Shown: in pieces, positions 53,515 to 63,000 of the stretch
How the letters are laid out: each line of letters starts with the position of its first letter
How positions within the stretch are numbered: position 1 is the first letter of the stretch
From: JAWKSY01 sp041402125
GTDB lineage: Bacteria; Planctomycetota; GCA-002687715; DRQF01
Assembly (NCBI GenBank): GCA_041402125.1
Contig: JAWKSY010000008.1
Span: 1 to 64,000, forward strand
Direction: 5' to 3'
Length of the DNA stretch: 64,000 nucleotides
The notes under the pieces: model-generated
Database searches by the model: none
Told to the model about the DNA's origin: nothing
What the model saw: only the letters and a program-made list of their open reading frames with translations
Made by a program: the position numbers and the translations under genes

Positions 53515-54946
53515 TCAGCGGTAGTTCTTCTTCACGTAGTCGCGCCACTCGTTCATGAACTTCTCGGTCGTCCAGCCCTCGAAGGCGGCCTTGATGCACC
53601 GCCTGCACGTAGGCGGTGACGTACTCCTCGTTCTTCTGGGGGTTGGCGTCGATGCGCAGCGACCGCATGGCGTGGAACCACTGGATGAGCTGCTCGAGCT
53701 TGTGGTTGTACATCCACTCGATGTGGCTGAAGCCCTGCGCGAGGTGGTCGCCGTTGAGCGAGTTCAGCGGGAGCATCGAGAGGCGCTCGATGTCGATGTC
53801 GTCACCGAGCTTCACGATCGCCTTCATCGCCGGCGGCATGTCCTTGGTGTTGAATTCCTTGCCCGCGATGCCGCCCTGGCCGCCGTACTTGCTGTTCGTC
53901 GTGTTGTTGACCCGGCCGTACTTCTCGGTCGAGAAGAGGTGCTCGCAGAGGTGCCCGAAGGCCTCGCGCATCCACGGGGCCGGACGGTAGAGACCGAACC
54001 AGGCGAGCAGCATGATGCCGTTCTGGTGGAGGAGGGGGTTCTCCATGTCCTCCGCCTTCTCCTGGACGACGATGACGAGGCGCTTGCCCGCGATGAGGTA
54101 GCCGTTCGGGCGCTCGCGGAACTGCTTCTTGTCCTCGGCGTCGAACTGGTACTCCTCCTGGTAGGTCGTCACCCAGTCCTGGAACTGCTGGGGCGAGTTG
54201 AAGCACCAGACGTCCACGCGGCCGCCGCCGAAGACCTCGCAGCGGTCGCGGCCGACGAGCTCGCCGGCCTTGAAGGTGTCGAAGAACCAGTCGTAGAGCT
54301 TCTCGATCTGGGCCGAGTACTGCTGGGCGAACTTGGGCGGCGCCATGAAGTGGAAGCGGTAGTGCGCCGTGGTGGTGACGATCAGGTCCTCACCCGTCAT
54401 CTTGCGATGGCGGTCGGCGCGCTCGAGGTCGGCCTCGCTCATCTGGACCCAGACGCCCTGGATCTTGCGGAAGCCCCTCTCGGCCATGATGTCGGCCTCG
54501 GACTTCCAGATGAGGTTGTCGTCCATCTGCCAGGTCTTGTCCCAGTCCCGCTTCACGTCCTTCTTGATGAAGCCGTTGCGGAACTTGACGTAGCCCTTCT
54601 CGATCATCTCGGCCTCGAGGAGCTCGAGCTTGGCCTTGTCGGCTTCCTTCTTGCTCTTGTACCAGGTGTCCCCAACCTTCACGTGCCCGAGCGCCTCGCG
54701 CGCCTTGCCGTGGTCGGAGTCGAGTTCGAGCACCTCGGCCATGAGCTTGCGGCCTTCGCGCCGGGTCTTGCTGTTCGAGTCCTTCATGGCCCAGTTGGCC
54801 ACCTCGAAGAGCTGATCCGGATCGGAGGGATCGATCTCGGCCATGCGCTCCTCGAGGGTCTTCTCCTCCTGGGCGCGGACCTGATCGATGACCCCGAAGG
54901 CGCCGAACAGCAGCGCGAACATCGTCATCCAGGCGAGTTTCTTCAT
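53515..54946 (-). CDS. secreted gluzincin-like protein lacking the HExxH site (frameshift near 3' end)
   Basis: About 475 residues from ATG 54946, with a signal peptide (KKLAWMTMFALLFGAFGV...VRA). Two repeat-like segments follow, with WYKSKKEADKAKLELLEAEMIEKGYVKFRNGFI and WVQMSEADLERADRHRK, as seen in planctomycete secreted proteins. A gluzincin-like core has LLHQNGIMLL and PAPWMREAFGHLCEH, aligning with the 'HExxH...W..EG.A' layout, but the motif reads H307-Q-N-G-I311 with Glu and the second His missing. Near 53597 one inserted base shifts the frame; restoring it gives IKAAFEGWTTEKFMNEWRDYVKKNYR with the stop codon at 53515. It is probably a non-catalytic peptidase homologue. Confidence 0.72.
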
Positions 54947-55249
54947 GATCTTCGTGTGCTCCTCTGCGCGGCCCTGCGCTGCGGCCCCGGTTCTCGGGGC
55001 CGGCACGGCAGGTCAGGTCGGACGTTTCCCTAACGTCTCGCTTGAGGCCGGCATTCTAACAAAGGGAATGTCCTGATCCGGAAACCCTCGCTCCCACGGG
55101 GGTTTGCACTCTCCGGTCCGGGGTGGGCACGCCGATCGCCGGCGCGAACCGCCGGTGGTGCCGGGGGTTCCGGACGGGCCGCCCCGCCCGGTGCGGGGAG
55201 GGGTGGGACGCCGGGACGGAGCCGGTCGGAAGGGCTCCGCCGGCCCCGA
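54947..55249. other. intergenic region between the gluzincin-like gene and prs
   Basis: About 300 G+C-rich bases. The stretch nearest prs contains GC hairpins (for example ggagccggtcgg...ccgccggcc around 55217-55245) that could terminate prs. I see no gene or RNA. The gene at 53515-54946 would take its promoter from here. Confidence 0.5.
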
Positions 55250-56302
55250 TCAGGTCAGGAGCGCGCTGACGGAGCGCTTCTGGTTGATGTTGAAGATGAC
55301 CTGCGCGAAGAGGTCGGCGACGCTGACCTCGCGGTACCAGGGGTGCTCGACGGCGAAGGACTCGCCGCGGAAGACCGCGTCGGTGCCGATGCACATGTCG
55401 AAGATCCCCTCCTCGTGCGCCTTGTCCAGCTTCTCGACGGCGCTGCCGTTGAAGAAGGGCAGGGAGCAGGTGAGGGTGATCGACTTCGCCCCGTTGTCCC
55501 GCAGCAGCTTGCAGGCGGTGAGGAGGGTGCCGCCGGTGGCGATCATGTCGTCCGGCATCACGACCGCGCGGCCGGCGACGTCGCCGACCAGGCGCATGCT
55601 CTCGATCTTGCCGACCTGGCTGTAGTCGCGGGCCTTGTGGACGATCGCGAGCGGGCAGCCGAAGTGGTTCGCGAAGTAGCGGGCCCGATCGGCGCCGCCC
55701 ACGTCCGGCGCGACGAGGACGAGGTCGTCGGCGCTGATCTGCACCTCGTTCCGGAGGTAATCGATGAGGATGCCCGAGGCGTGGAGATCCTCGAGGGTCG
55801 TGCGGTCGAAGAAGCCCATGCTCGCTTCGGAGTGGATGTCGAGCGTGATGACGCGGTTCGCGCCGGCGTCCTCGAGGAGCCCGGCGCAGACGCGGGCGGT
55901 GATCGCCTCGCGCGTCTTCTTGCGCTCCTGCCGCGAGTAGGGGAACTGCGGCACCACCGCCGTGATCGAGGCGGCATCGGACTGGGCGGCCGCGTGGAGG
56001 GCGGTGACCAGCGCCATGAGGTTGTCGTTCACCGAGCGGTGCGAGAGCGGATCGTCGAGACACTGGATGACGTAGACGTCGTCACCGCGGATGTTCTCGT
56101 TGATGATCGTCTTGATCTCGCCGTTCGGGAACTCGATCTCCTCGCTCGAACGGAGGAGCCCGTCGTCGAGGAGACCTCCCGCGTCCTGGATGATCTTCCG
56201 CAGGGTGCGGTCGATCCGCTTCGCGAAGGCGCGACCGGAATCGCAGGTGACGAGGGTCAGACGACCGCGGCCCTGGACGGGCGGGTGGTAGGACATCGGC
56301 AT
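55250..56302 (-). CDS. prs: ribose-phosphate pyrophosphokinase
   Basis: A 350-residue enzyme making PRPP from ribose-5-phosphate and ATP for nucleotide, His and Trp synthesis. The key motifs are FPNGEIKTIINENIRGDDVYVIQ, the flexible loop region FPYSRQERKKTREAI, and the PRPP-binding motif VVMPDDMIATGGTLLTA. Substrate-loop residues are at DIHSEASMGFFDR and LVAPDVGGADRARYFA. It is about 30 residues longer than E. coli Prs, mainly at the N-terminus and in the C-terminal region. The ATG at 56302 is used; an ATG six bases downstream is an alternative. Confidence 0.95.
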   Translation of the reverse strand: MPMSYHPPVQGRGRLTLVTCDSGRAFAKRIDRTLRKIIQDAGGLLDDGLLRSSEEIEFPNGEIKTIINENIRGDDVYVIQCLDDPLSHRSVNDNLMALVTALHAAAQSDAASITAVVPQFPYSRQERKKTREAITARVCAGLLEDAGANRVITLDIHSEASMGFFDRTTLEDLHASGILIDYLRNEVQISADDLVLVAPDVGGADRARYFANHFGCPLAIVHKARDYSQVGKIESMRLVGDVAGRAVVMPDDMIATGGTLLTACKLLRDNGAKSITLTCSLPFFNGSAVEKLDKAHEEGIFDMCIGTDAVFRGESFAVEHPWYREVSVADLFAQVIFNINQKRSVSALLT

Positions 56303-56409
56303 GGTCCCGTTTCCCGAGGGCGAATTGATGTGACGGAGGCGTCGCCAGGCGACGGCGAGGGATCTTAGGAAGGTCGCCGGAGGGCGTCAACCGAGGGCGG
56401 GGCCTCCGG

Positions 56410-56437
56410 TTGACAGCGGGGAATCCGCGGTTCAAAT
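56410..56437 (+). promoter_or_regulatory. sigma70-like promoter immediately upstream of the Lgt-family gene
   Basis: TTGACA at 56410-56415 is followed after 16 bases by TCAAAT at 56432-56437. Transcription would begin at about 56444, directly at the ATG (56445), suggesting a leaderless mRNA; no ribosome binding site is visible. The call rests on consensus similarity only. Confidence 0.5.
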
Positions 56438-56444
56438 CCCCTGC

Positions 56445-57284
56445 ATGTGGCCCGTCCTCTTCGAGATCCCGCTCCCCTTCGCCTCCGACGGGCTCGCCGT
56501 GCGCGGATTCGGCGCGGTCTTCCTCGTCGGCGTCGTCCTGGCCCACCGCACGGCGCGCGCGGAGCTCGCGCGGCGCGGGGTCGATCGGGCGGCGGCCCTG
56601 GATCTCCTCCTCGCGACCGCGCTCCTCTTCGCCCTCGGCTCGCGTCTCGCCTGGTACGCCCGGGAGCTCGCGCGGGGCGCCGAGCCGCCGCTGGGGGCGC
56701 TCTGGTCCGCGAGCGAGGCGGGTCTCGACTACTGGGGGGGATTCTTCGCCGCCGCCCTCGGCCTGCCCCTGTGGCTGCGGCGCCGGGGAATCCCGGTGGC
56801 GGCGGGGCTCGACGCGGCCGCGCTCGGGGCCTCCCTCGCCGCCGCGGTCGTCCGTCTGGGCAGCCTCCTCGACGGCGGCTACCGGGGGATGCCGACCGAT
56901 GCCGCGCATCCGCTCCGGATCCGCTTCCCCACGCGCATCGAGTCGGGCTCCTTCCTGGGCTTCGAGGCGCCGCCGGACAACGGGAATCTCGCCGGCGTCG
57001 ACCAGGGCCAGTGGCTCCACCCGGCGGCCCTCTACGCCGCCGTCGCCTTCCTCGCCGTTCATCTGGTCCTGCGCTGGCGGCGCCGGCGTCGCGAGGGATG
57101 GGGCGAGCTCGCGGCGCTCTACGCGATCGGGATCGGACTCGCGTCCTTCGCCGTCGGCTTCTGGCGCGGCGACATCGAGCGCGATCTCGGACCGGGGATC
57201 TCGTGGCCGCAGGCCGAGGCGCTCGGCGCAGCGGCCCTGGGGGCGATCGCCCTCTTCCGGGTCAGTGGGCCTCGCTCCAGTTGA
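56445..57284 (+). CDS. prolipoprotein diacylglyceryl transferase (Lgt)-family membrane protein, catalytic residues not conserved
   Basis: A 279-residue protein with about seven hydrophobic helices and the overall Lgt layout: GLAVRGFGAVFLVGV (start), GLDYWGGFFAAALGL (equivalent to 'GLSFHGG'), AAVVRLGSLLDGGYRG (equivalent to 'RLGNFINGE.WG'), HPAALYAAVAF (equivalent to 'PSQLYE') and a final GISWPQAEAL. Compared with E. coli Lgt, the essential H103 position is Trp, N146 is Ser and E151 is Gly, and the R239/E243 positions look like Ser and Gly. It may be a paralogue with changed chemistry while the true Lgt lies elsewhere. Its 3' end overlaps polA by 23 bases on the opposite strand. Confidence 0.8.
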   Translation: MWPVLFEIPLPFASDGLAVRGFGAVFLVGVVLAHRTARAELARRGVDRAAALDLLLATALLFALGSRLAWYARELARGAEPPLGALWSASEAGLDYWGGFFAAALGLPLWLRRRGIPVAAGLDAAALGASLAAAVVRLGSLLDGGYRGMPTDAAHPLRIRFPTRIESGSFLGFEAPPDNGNLAGVDQGQWLHPAALYAAVAFLAVHLVLRWRRRRREGWGELAALYAIGIGLASFAVGFWRGDIERDLGPGISWPQAEALGAAALGAIALFRVSGPRSS

Positions 57285-59994
57285 GGCCGTGGCCCGTCTC
57301 GACCGCGAGGGGCACGCTGAGCTCGGCGACGCCGCCCATCAGGCGCGGGATCTCGCGCTCGTAGGTCGCGAGCTCCGACTCCGGCAGGTCGAAGACGAGC
57401 TCGTCGTGGACCTGGAGGATCATCTTCCCCTCCGAGCCGGTATCGAGGATCCAGCGGTCGATGGCGATCATCGCCTTCTTGATGAGGTCCGCGGCGCTGC
57501 CCTGGATCGGCGTGTTGACGGCCATGTTCTCGGCCGCGGAGCGCAGACGTCCGTTGGTCGAGGTGATGTCGGGGATCGGCCGCCGCCGCCCGAAGAGCGT
57601 CGTGACGTAGCCGTCCCGGCGCGCGTTCTCCTTCATCCCCTCGATGAAGCCGCGCACGGTGGGGAAGTTCTCGAAGTAGCGCGCGATGAAGGCCTCGGCT
57701 TCGGGGACGGTCATGCCGGTCTCGCGGGCGAGACGCTGCGGGCCCATGCCGTACATGATGCCGAAGTTGATGCTCTTCGCGCGGGCGCGCATCTCGCCGT
57801 CGACGTCGCCCGGGGCGACCTCGAAGACCTTGGCCGCCGTCTCCCGGTGGATGTCGGCCCCGGCCGCGAAGGCCGCGATCAGCGCCGGATCTCCGGTGAC
57901 GTGCGCCATGATGCGGAGCTCGATCTGCGAGTAGTCCGCGGCGAAGAGGAGGCGCCCCTCGCCGCTCGCGACGAAGGCCTCGCGGATCCGGCGCCCGCGC
58001 GCGCTCCGGATCGGGATGTTCTGCAGGTTCGGGTCGCTGCTGGAGAGGCGCCCCGTCGCGGCGACGGCCTGATTGAAGGAGCTGTGGATCCGTCCCGTGA
58101 CGGGATGGACGAGCTTCGGAAGGCTCGTGACGTAGGTCCCCAGCAGCTTCGCGAGAGAGCGGTACTCGAGGATCTTCGCGGGGAGGGGATGCTCGTGCAT
58201 CGCCTCCAGCACCTCCTGATCCGTCGAGAAGCCGGTCTTCGTCCGCCGGGGCTTCACGCCGAGCTTCTTGTGGAGCTCCATCTCGACGAAGAGCAGCTCG
58301 GAGAGCTGCTTCGGGCTCGCGATGTTGAACTCGCGGCCCGCGAGCGCGTGGATCTCCTTCTCGATCGCGACGAGATCCTCCTGCATCTCCTGCGCGAGTC
58401 GCTCGAGCTTCGGCACGTCGAGCGCGATCCCCGCGGCTTCCATGCGGACGAGGACCGGCACGAGCGGGACCTCGATCTCCCCGAAGAGCGGGAGGAGCTC
58501 GGCCTCCTCGAGGCGGGGGCGGAAGAGCTCCCAGAGGCGCCACGTGAAGTCGGCGTCCTCGCAGGCGTACTCGCCGACGGTCTCGACGGGGACGAGGTCC
58601 ATCGTGATCTGGTCGCCCTTCTTGCCGATGATCTCCTCGGTCTTGATCTTCTTGAAGGCGAAGTGTTTCAGCGAGAGCGCGTCGAGGTTGTGGTCGCGGC
58701 TCGAGGGCTCGAGGAGGTAGCTCGCGAGCATGGTGTCGAAGGACAGCCCGCCCACGGAGAAGCCGTTCGAGCGGAGCACGGCGACGTCGTACTTCGCGTT
58801 CTGCGCGCCCTTCCGCGGCGTCTCGGCCGCGAGGAAGGGCCGGAGCCGCTCCAGCACCGCCGTTCCCCGCGGCGCCCGGTCCGGATCGGGCAGGACGGGC
58901 GGCTCGGCGTTCAGGGGCACGTAGAAGGCCCGTCCCTCGCGGGCCGAGAACGAGAGTCCGACGATCTCGGCCGTGAGGACGTCGAGGCCGGTCGTCTCGA
59001 GGTCGAAGGCGATCTCGCCGGCCTCGGTCAGCTCCGCGATCATCGCCTCGAGCTCGTCGGCGTCGGCGACGATGCGGTAGTCCTGCGAGATCGCGTCGGG
59101 CTCGTTCTTCGAGAAGCGCTCGGCGAGGGAGTTGAACTCGAGCTCGCGGAAGAGATCGGCGAGCTCGCGCCGGTGCGGCTCGGTGCGGGCGAGGTCCTCG
59201 AGGTCGCAGTCGAGGTCGAGGTCGGTCACGATCGTGACGAGGTGCTTGCTGAGCACGGCGGAGTCGCGCCCCTCGCGCAGGCGTTCCGCGAGCTTCTTCT
59301 GCTTGATCTCGTCCGCGGCGTCGAGGGCCGCCTCGAGCGTGCCGTAGGTGGCGATGCGGCCCCGCGCGGTCTTCTCGCCGACCCCCGGGATGCCGGGGAC
59401 GTTGTCCGAGCTGTCGCCCATGAGCGCGAGGACGTCGACGACGCCCTCCGGCGGGACCCCGAACTTCTCGCGCACCTCCTCGGCCCCGACGAGGTGGACC
59501 TCGCCGTCGCCCTTCATGATGTTGTGGAGGAGGATGCGGTCCGTGACGAGCTGCATGAAGTCCTTGTCGCCCGAGACGATCCGGACCTCCATCCCCGCCG
59601 CGTCGCCCCGGCGGGCGAGGGTGCCGATGACGTCGTCCGCCTCGTAGCCGGGCACCTCGAGCAGCGGGATGCCCATGGCCTCGACGATGCGCTTCATCCA
59701 GGGGAGCTGCTCGCGCAGCTCCTCCGGCATCTTCTCGCGGGTCGCCTTGTACTCGGGGAAGACCTCGTGGCGGAAGGTCGGGCCGCTCGCGTCGAACACG
59801 ACGGCGACGTGGGTCGGGTGGTTCTGGTCGAGGATGCCGAGCACCGCGCGCGCGAATCCGAAGGTTCCCCCCGTCGACATGCCGGCGCTGTTCGACAGCG
59901 GCGAGCGGATGAAGGCGAAGTGGGAGCGGTAGGCGAGGGCCGAACCGTCGAGGAGGAAGAGGCGGGGGGCGTCGTCTCCGGTCGCTGGACTCAT
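57262..59994 (-). CDS. polA: DNA polymerase I
   Basis: A 910-residue three-domain enzyme for primer removal and repair. The 5'-3' nuclease has LLDGSALAYRS, EADDVIGTLAR, SGDKDFMQLV and GDSSDNVPGIPGVGEKTA. The 3'-5' proofreading domain keeps its acidic residues (AFDLETTGLD, NAKYDVAVL, YACEDADFTW), unlike in Taq. The polymerase has RLSSSDPNLQNIP, motif A AADYSQIELRIMAH, motif B RARAKSINFGIMYGM (with the Phe that disfavours ddNTPs) and motif C QVHDELVFDLP. It starts at ATG 59994 and is divergent from the kinase gene. Confidence 0.98.
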   Translation of the reverse strand: MSPATGDDAPRLFLLDGSALAYRSHFAFIRSPLSNSAGMSTGGTFGFARAVLGILDQNHPTHVAVVFDASGPTFRHEVFPEYKATREKMPEELREQLPWMKRIVEAMGIPLLEVPGYEADDVIGTLARRGDAAGMEVRIVSGDKDFMQLVTDRILLHNIMKGDGEVHLVGAEEVREKFGVPPEGVVDVLALMGDSSDNVPGIPGVGEKTARGRIATYGTLEAALDAADEIKQKKLAERLREGRDSAVLSKHLVTIVTDLDLDCDLEDLARTEPHRRELADLFRELEFNSLAERFSKNEPDAISQDYRIVADADELEAMIAELTEAGEIAFDLETTGLDVLTAEIVGLSFSAREGRAFYVPLNAEPPVLPDPDRAPRGTAVLERLRPFLAAETPRKGAQNAKYDVAVLRSNGFSVGGLSFDTMLASYLLEPSSRDHNLDALSLKHFAFKKIKTEEIIGKKGDQITMDLVPVETVGEYACEDADFTWRLWELFRPRLEEAELLPLFGEIEVPLVPVLVRMEAAGIALDVPKLERLAQEMQEDLVAIEKEIHALAGREFNIASPKQLSELLFVEMELHKKLGVKPRRTKTGFSTDQEVLEAMHEHPLPAKILEYRSLAKLLGTYVTSLPKLVHPVTGRIHSSFNQAVAATGRLSSSDPNLQNIPIRSARGRRIREAFVASGEGRLLFAADYSQIELRIMAHVTGDPALIAAFAAGADIHRETAAKVFEVAPGDVDGEMRARAKSINFGIMYGMGPQRLARETGMTVPEAEAFIARYFENFPTVRGFIEGMKENARRDGYVTTLFGRRRPIPDITSTNGRLRSAAENMAVNTPIQGSAADLIKKAMIAIDRWILDTGSEGKMILQVHDELVFDLPESELATYEREIPRLMGGVAELSVPLAVETGHGLNWSEAH

Positions 59995-60092
59995 GGGTGG
60001 GATGCCGCCTTTTTGGTATGAATCCGCGTTCCGGCGCGATTATAGTCCACGCTCCGACACCGGAGCGGGGAGGAGCGCGAGGGCGCTCGTAC

Positions 60093-63000
60093 ATGACGCG
60101 GATCATCGCCCATCGCTACGAGGTCGAGGAGGTGCTGCACGAGGGGCGCCTCAAGGCGGTCTACCGCGTGCGCGACCTCCGCGCCGCCCCGCGCTCCCTC
60201 GTCCTCAAGCAGCTCGTGGACATGCGCCCCGAATCGCGGGCGCTCGTGCGCTTCCACAACGAGTTCCGCGTCACCAGCGACCTCGCGCACCCCGCGATCC
60301 CCGCCGTCGTCGGACTCGGCTGGGAGGAGACGCCGGATCGCCCCTTCATCGTCGAGGAGTACGCGCCCGGCCGTTCCGCCTCGCGACTGGGGCCGCGACC
60401 CGAGCCGGCCGTCCTCGAGCAGATCCTGCTGCGCGTCGCCCGCGCGCTCGTCTACCTCCACGGGCGCGGGATCGTCCACTTCGACGTGAAGCCCGACAAC
60501 CTCGTGGTCGAGCTCGACGAGGACGGTCGCGCGGTCCACCGCGTCAAGCTCCTCGACTTCGACCTCGCCGGTCCGCCGGGGCCGGTCGGGGCCGGCCGCG
60601 GCACGATGCCCTTCATCGCGCCCGAGGTGAGGTCCGGCGACGAGACCATCGACGGCCGCGCCGATCTCTTCTCGCTGGGCGCGACGATGGTCGCGCTCGT
60701 CCTCGGGGAGCATCCGCGCGAGCTCCCCCTCACCGCGGATCTCGACGAGCTCCGCGAGCTCCTGCCCGAGGGGACCGAGGCCCGCTACGGCCGCTCCTTC
60801 CTCGAGATCGTGCACGGACTCCTGCGTCCCCACCCGGACGAGCGGATCAGCTCCGCGCGGGATCTGGTGGCCCTCCTCGCGGAGCGGGATCCCTCCACGC
60901 CCCTCGAGACGCCGGACGAGCGGCTCGCGACGGTCTATCGCCCCCGCTTCGTCGGACGGCTCGACGAGCTCGCCCGGCTGCGGGAGCTCATGCCGGAGAG
61001 CGAGCCGGCGGGGGAGGGGAGCGCCCGGCCGATCCCCTTCGTGCTGGTCAGCGGCGAGCGCGGCGTCGGCAAGACGCGGCTCCTCGAGCAGCACGTCGTC
61101 ACCGTCCAGACCTCGCGGCGCGTCGTCCTGCGCCTGGAGAGCGGGCCGGGACGGGCGGAGAACGGCTCCGACGCGCTGCGCGAGCTCGATTCCGAGCTGC
61201 GCGCGCTCCTCGGCGACCCGCCCATCGAGCCCGGCTCGCTGCACGAATTCGCGGACGTCGCCGATCCGCGCCGCTTCCTGCTCTTCTCCTCGATCACCGC
61301 GCGGCTGATCCGCCACGCCCGCGAACGGGCGCCGGCCTGCCTCGTCGTGGACGGTCTCCACACGCTCGGGCGCCTGGCCCGCGAGTACGTCGCCTACGTC
61401 CTCCGCCGCATCGGCGCCGAGGTGATGGCCGCGCCGGAGGGGCTGCCCCTCCAGGTCGTGATGGCGATCGTGTCGGGGCGCCTCGAGAACACCGAACTCG
61501 AGCGGCTCCTCGACGAGCTCCGCGAGGACGGCCAGCTCGAGACGCTCGAGCTCGCCGCGCTGACGCAGGACAAGTCGGCGCAGCTCCTCGAGGCGATGAC
61601 CGCGCCCGAGGCGCCCACGCCCGCGGCGGCCGACGTGCTGCACGAGCGGACCCACGGCAACCCGCTCTTCCTCCGCGAGACCGTGGCCAGCGTGATCGTG
61701 CAGGACGACCGCGTCCTCGCGGCCGAGGACGCCTTCACCGCGAATCGCCTCGAGTCCCTGCCCGTCGCGACCCGCGTTCGCGGGGTCGTGCAGAGCCGGG
61801 TGAGCCGGGTCCGCGACACGGACCTCGCCATCCTCCAGCTCGCGGCGCTGCATCCGCGGCGCCTGGACACCGCCGTCCTCATCCGCGCCGGCGGCCTCGA
61901 CGAGGTCGCGGCGCGCGAGGCCCTCGAACGGCTGTCGCAGCGCCGTCTCCTCGAGACCACCTCGCAGGACGCGCCGTCCTTCCTCGACTCCGACACGCGT
62001 GAGGTCGTGGTCGAGATGATGTCGCAGGCGCGCCGCGAGGAGCTCCACCGGCGTCTCGCCGGCGTGCTGCGCGAGCGCGAGACGGCGGAGGACGCCTGGA
62101 CCGTCGCCTACCACGACCTCCGATCCGGCGCGCGCGGCGACGAGGTCTGGGACGACTGCTACGCGCGGATCGCCGAGCTGTCCGGCGGCGGGCGCGACCA
62201 GGAGGCGGCGATCCTCTTCGGCGCGCTGCTCGAGGGCGGGCGCGGCGTGCCCGCCTTCCTGCGCCAGCGTTCGGCCTTCGGCCTGGCCGAGTTCCGCTGT
62301 CGCGGCTTCGAGCCCGAGCGCGCGCGGACCGTGCTCGAGTCGGCGCTCACGGCGACCCAGCGGCTCACGCCCGCCGCGGCGCTCCTCGAGGCGCGTTCGC
62401 TCGCGATGCAGAGCGAGTACCGGCGCGCCCACGAGGTCCTCGACGCCGCGATCGCGTCCACCGACGCCGAGGCCTTCCTCGAGGGCGTCGTGGGCCTCGT
62501 CGTGTTCCGGGCCGAGACCTGGCTGAGCCAGGGCCGGCTGCCCGAGACCGAGACGGCCCTGGCCGAGGCCTCCCGGCTCCTCGATCGCGTCGGGGCGCTC
62601 CCCGACATCCCGATCTCGGTGACGGCGGACCTCGCCGACGTCGTGTCGCCGCCCCTGCCGCCGCCGGGGCCCTTCTCCGGGCTCCAGGCGAAGCTCGTCC
62701 GCCTCCGCGCCGACTTCGAGTTCCGCCGGCGTCGACTGCCCGTCGCGCTCGCGCTCGCGCTGCTCTCGGTGAAGATGGAGGCCCGCGCCGGCAACCTCCC
62801 CGGGCTCGGCCAGGGCCTGCATTCCGTCGGTTCGATCTACATGCAGGGAGGGCAGCACGAGAAGGCGGAGATGCACTTCCGCCGCGCCCTCTCGCTCCAT
62901 CGCGACGTGGGCGACCTGAAGGCGCAGGCCGACACGCTCAACAACCTCGGCATCCTGAAGCGCCGCGAGGGCAAGACCCTCGAGGCGATCGACGACCTCA

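Noticed and set aside
56414..56444. tRNA-like stretch (ggttcaaatcccc) upstream of the Lgt-family gene
   Set aside because: The bases resemble a T-arm but no proper stem, anticodon arm or acceptor stem can be formed; the match is short and fits better as part of a promoter.
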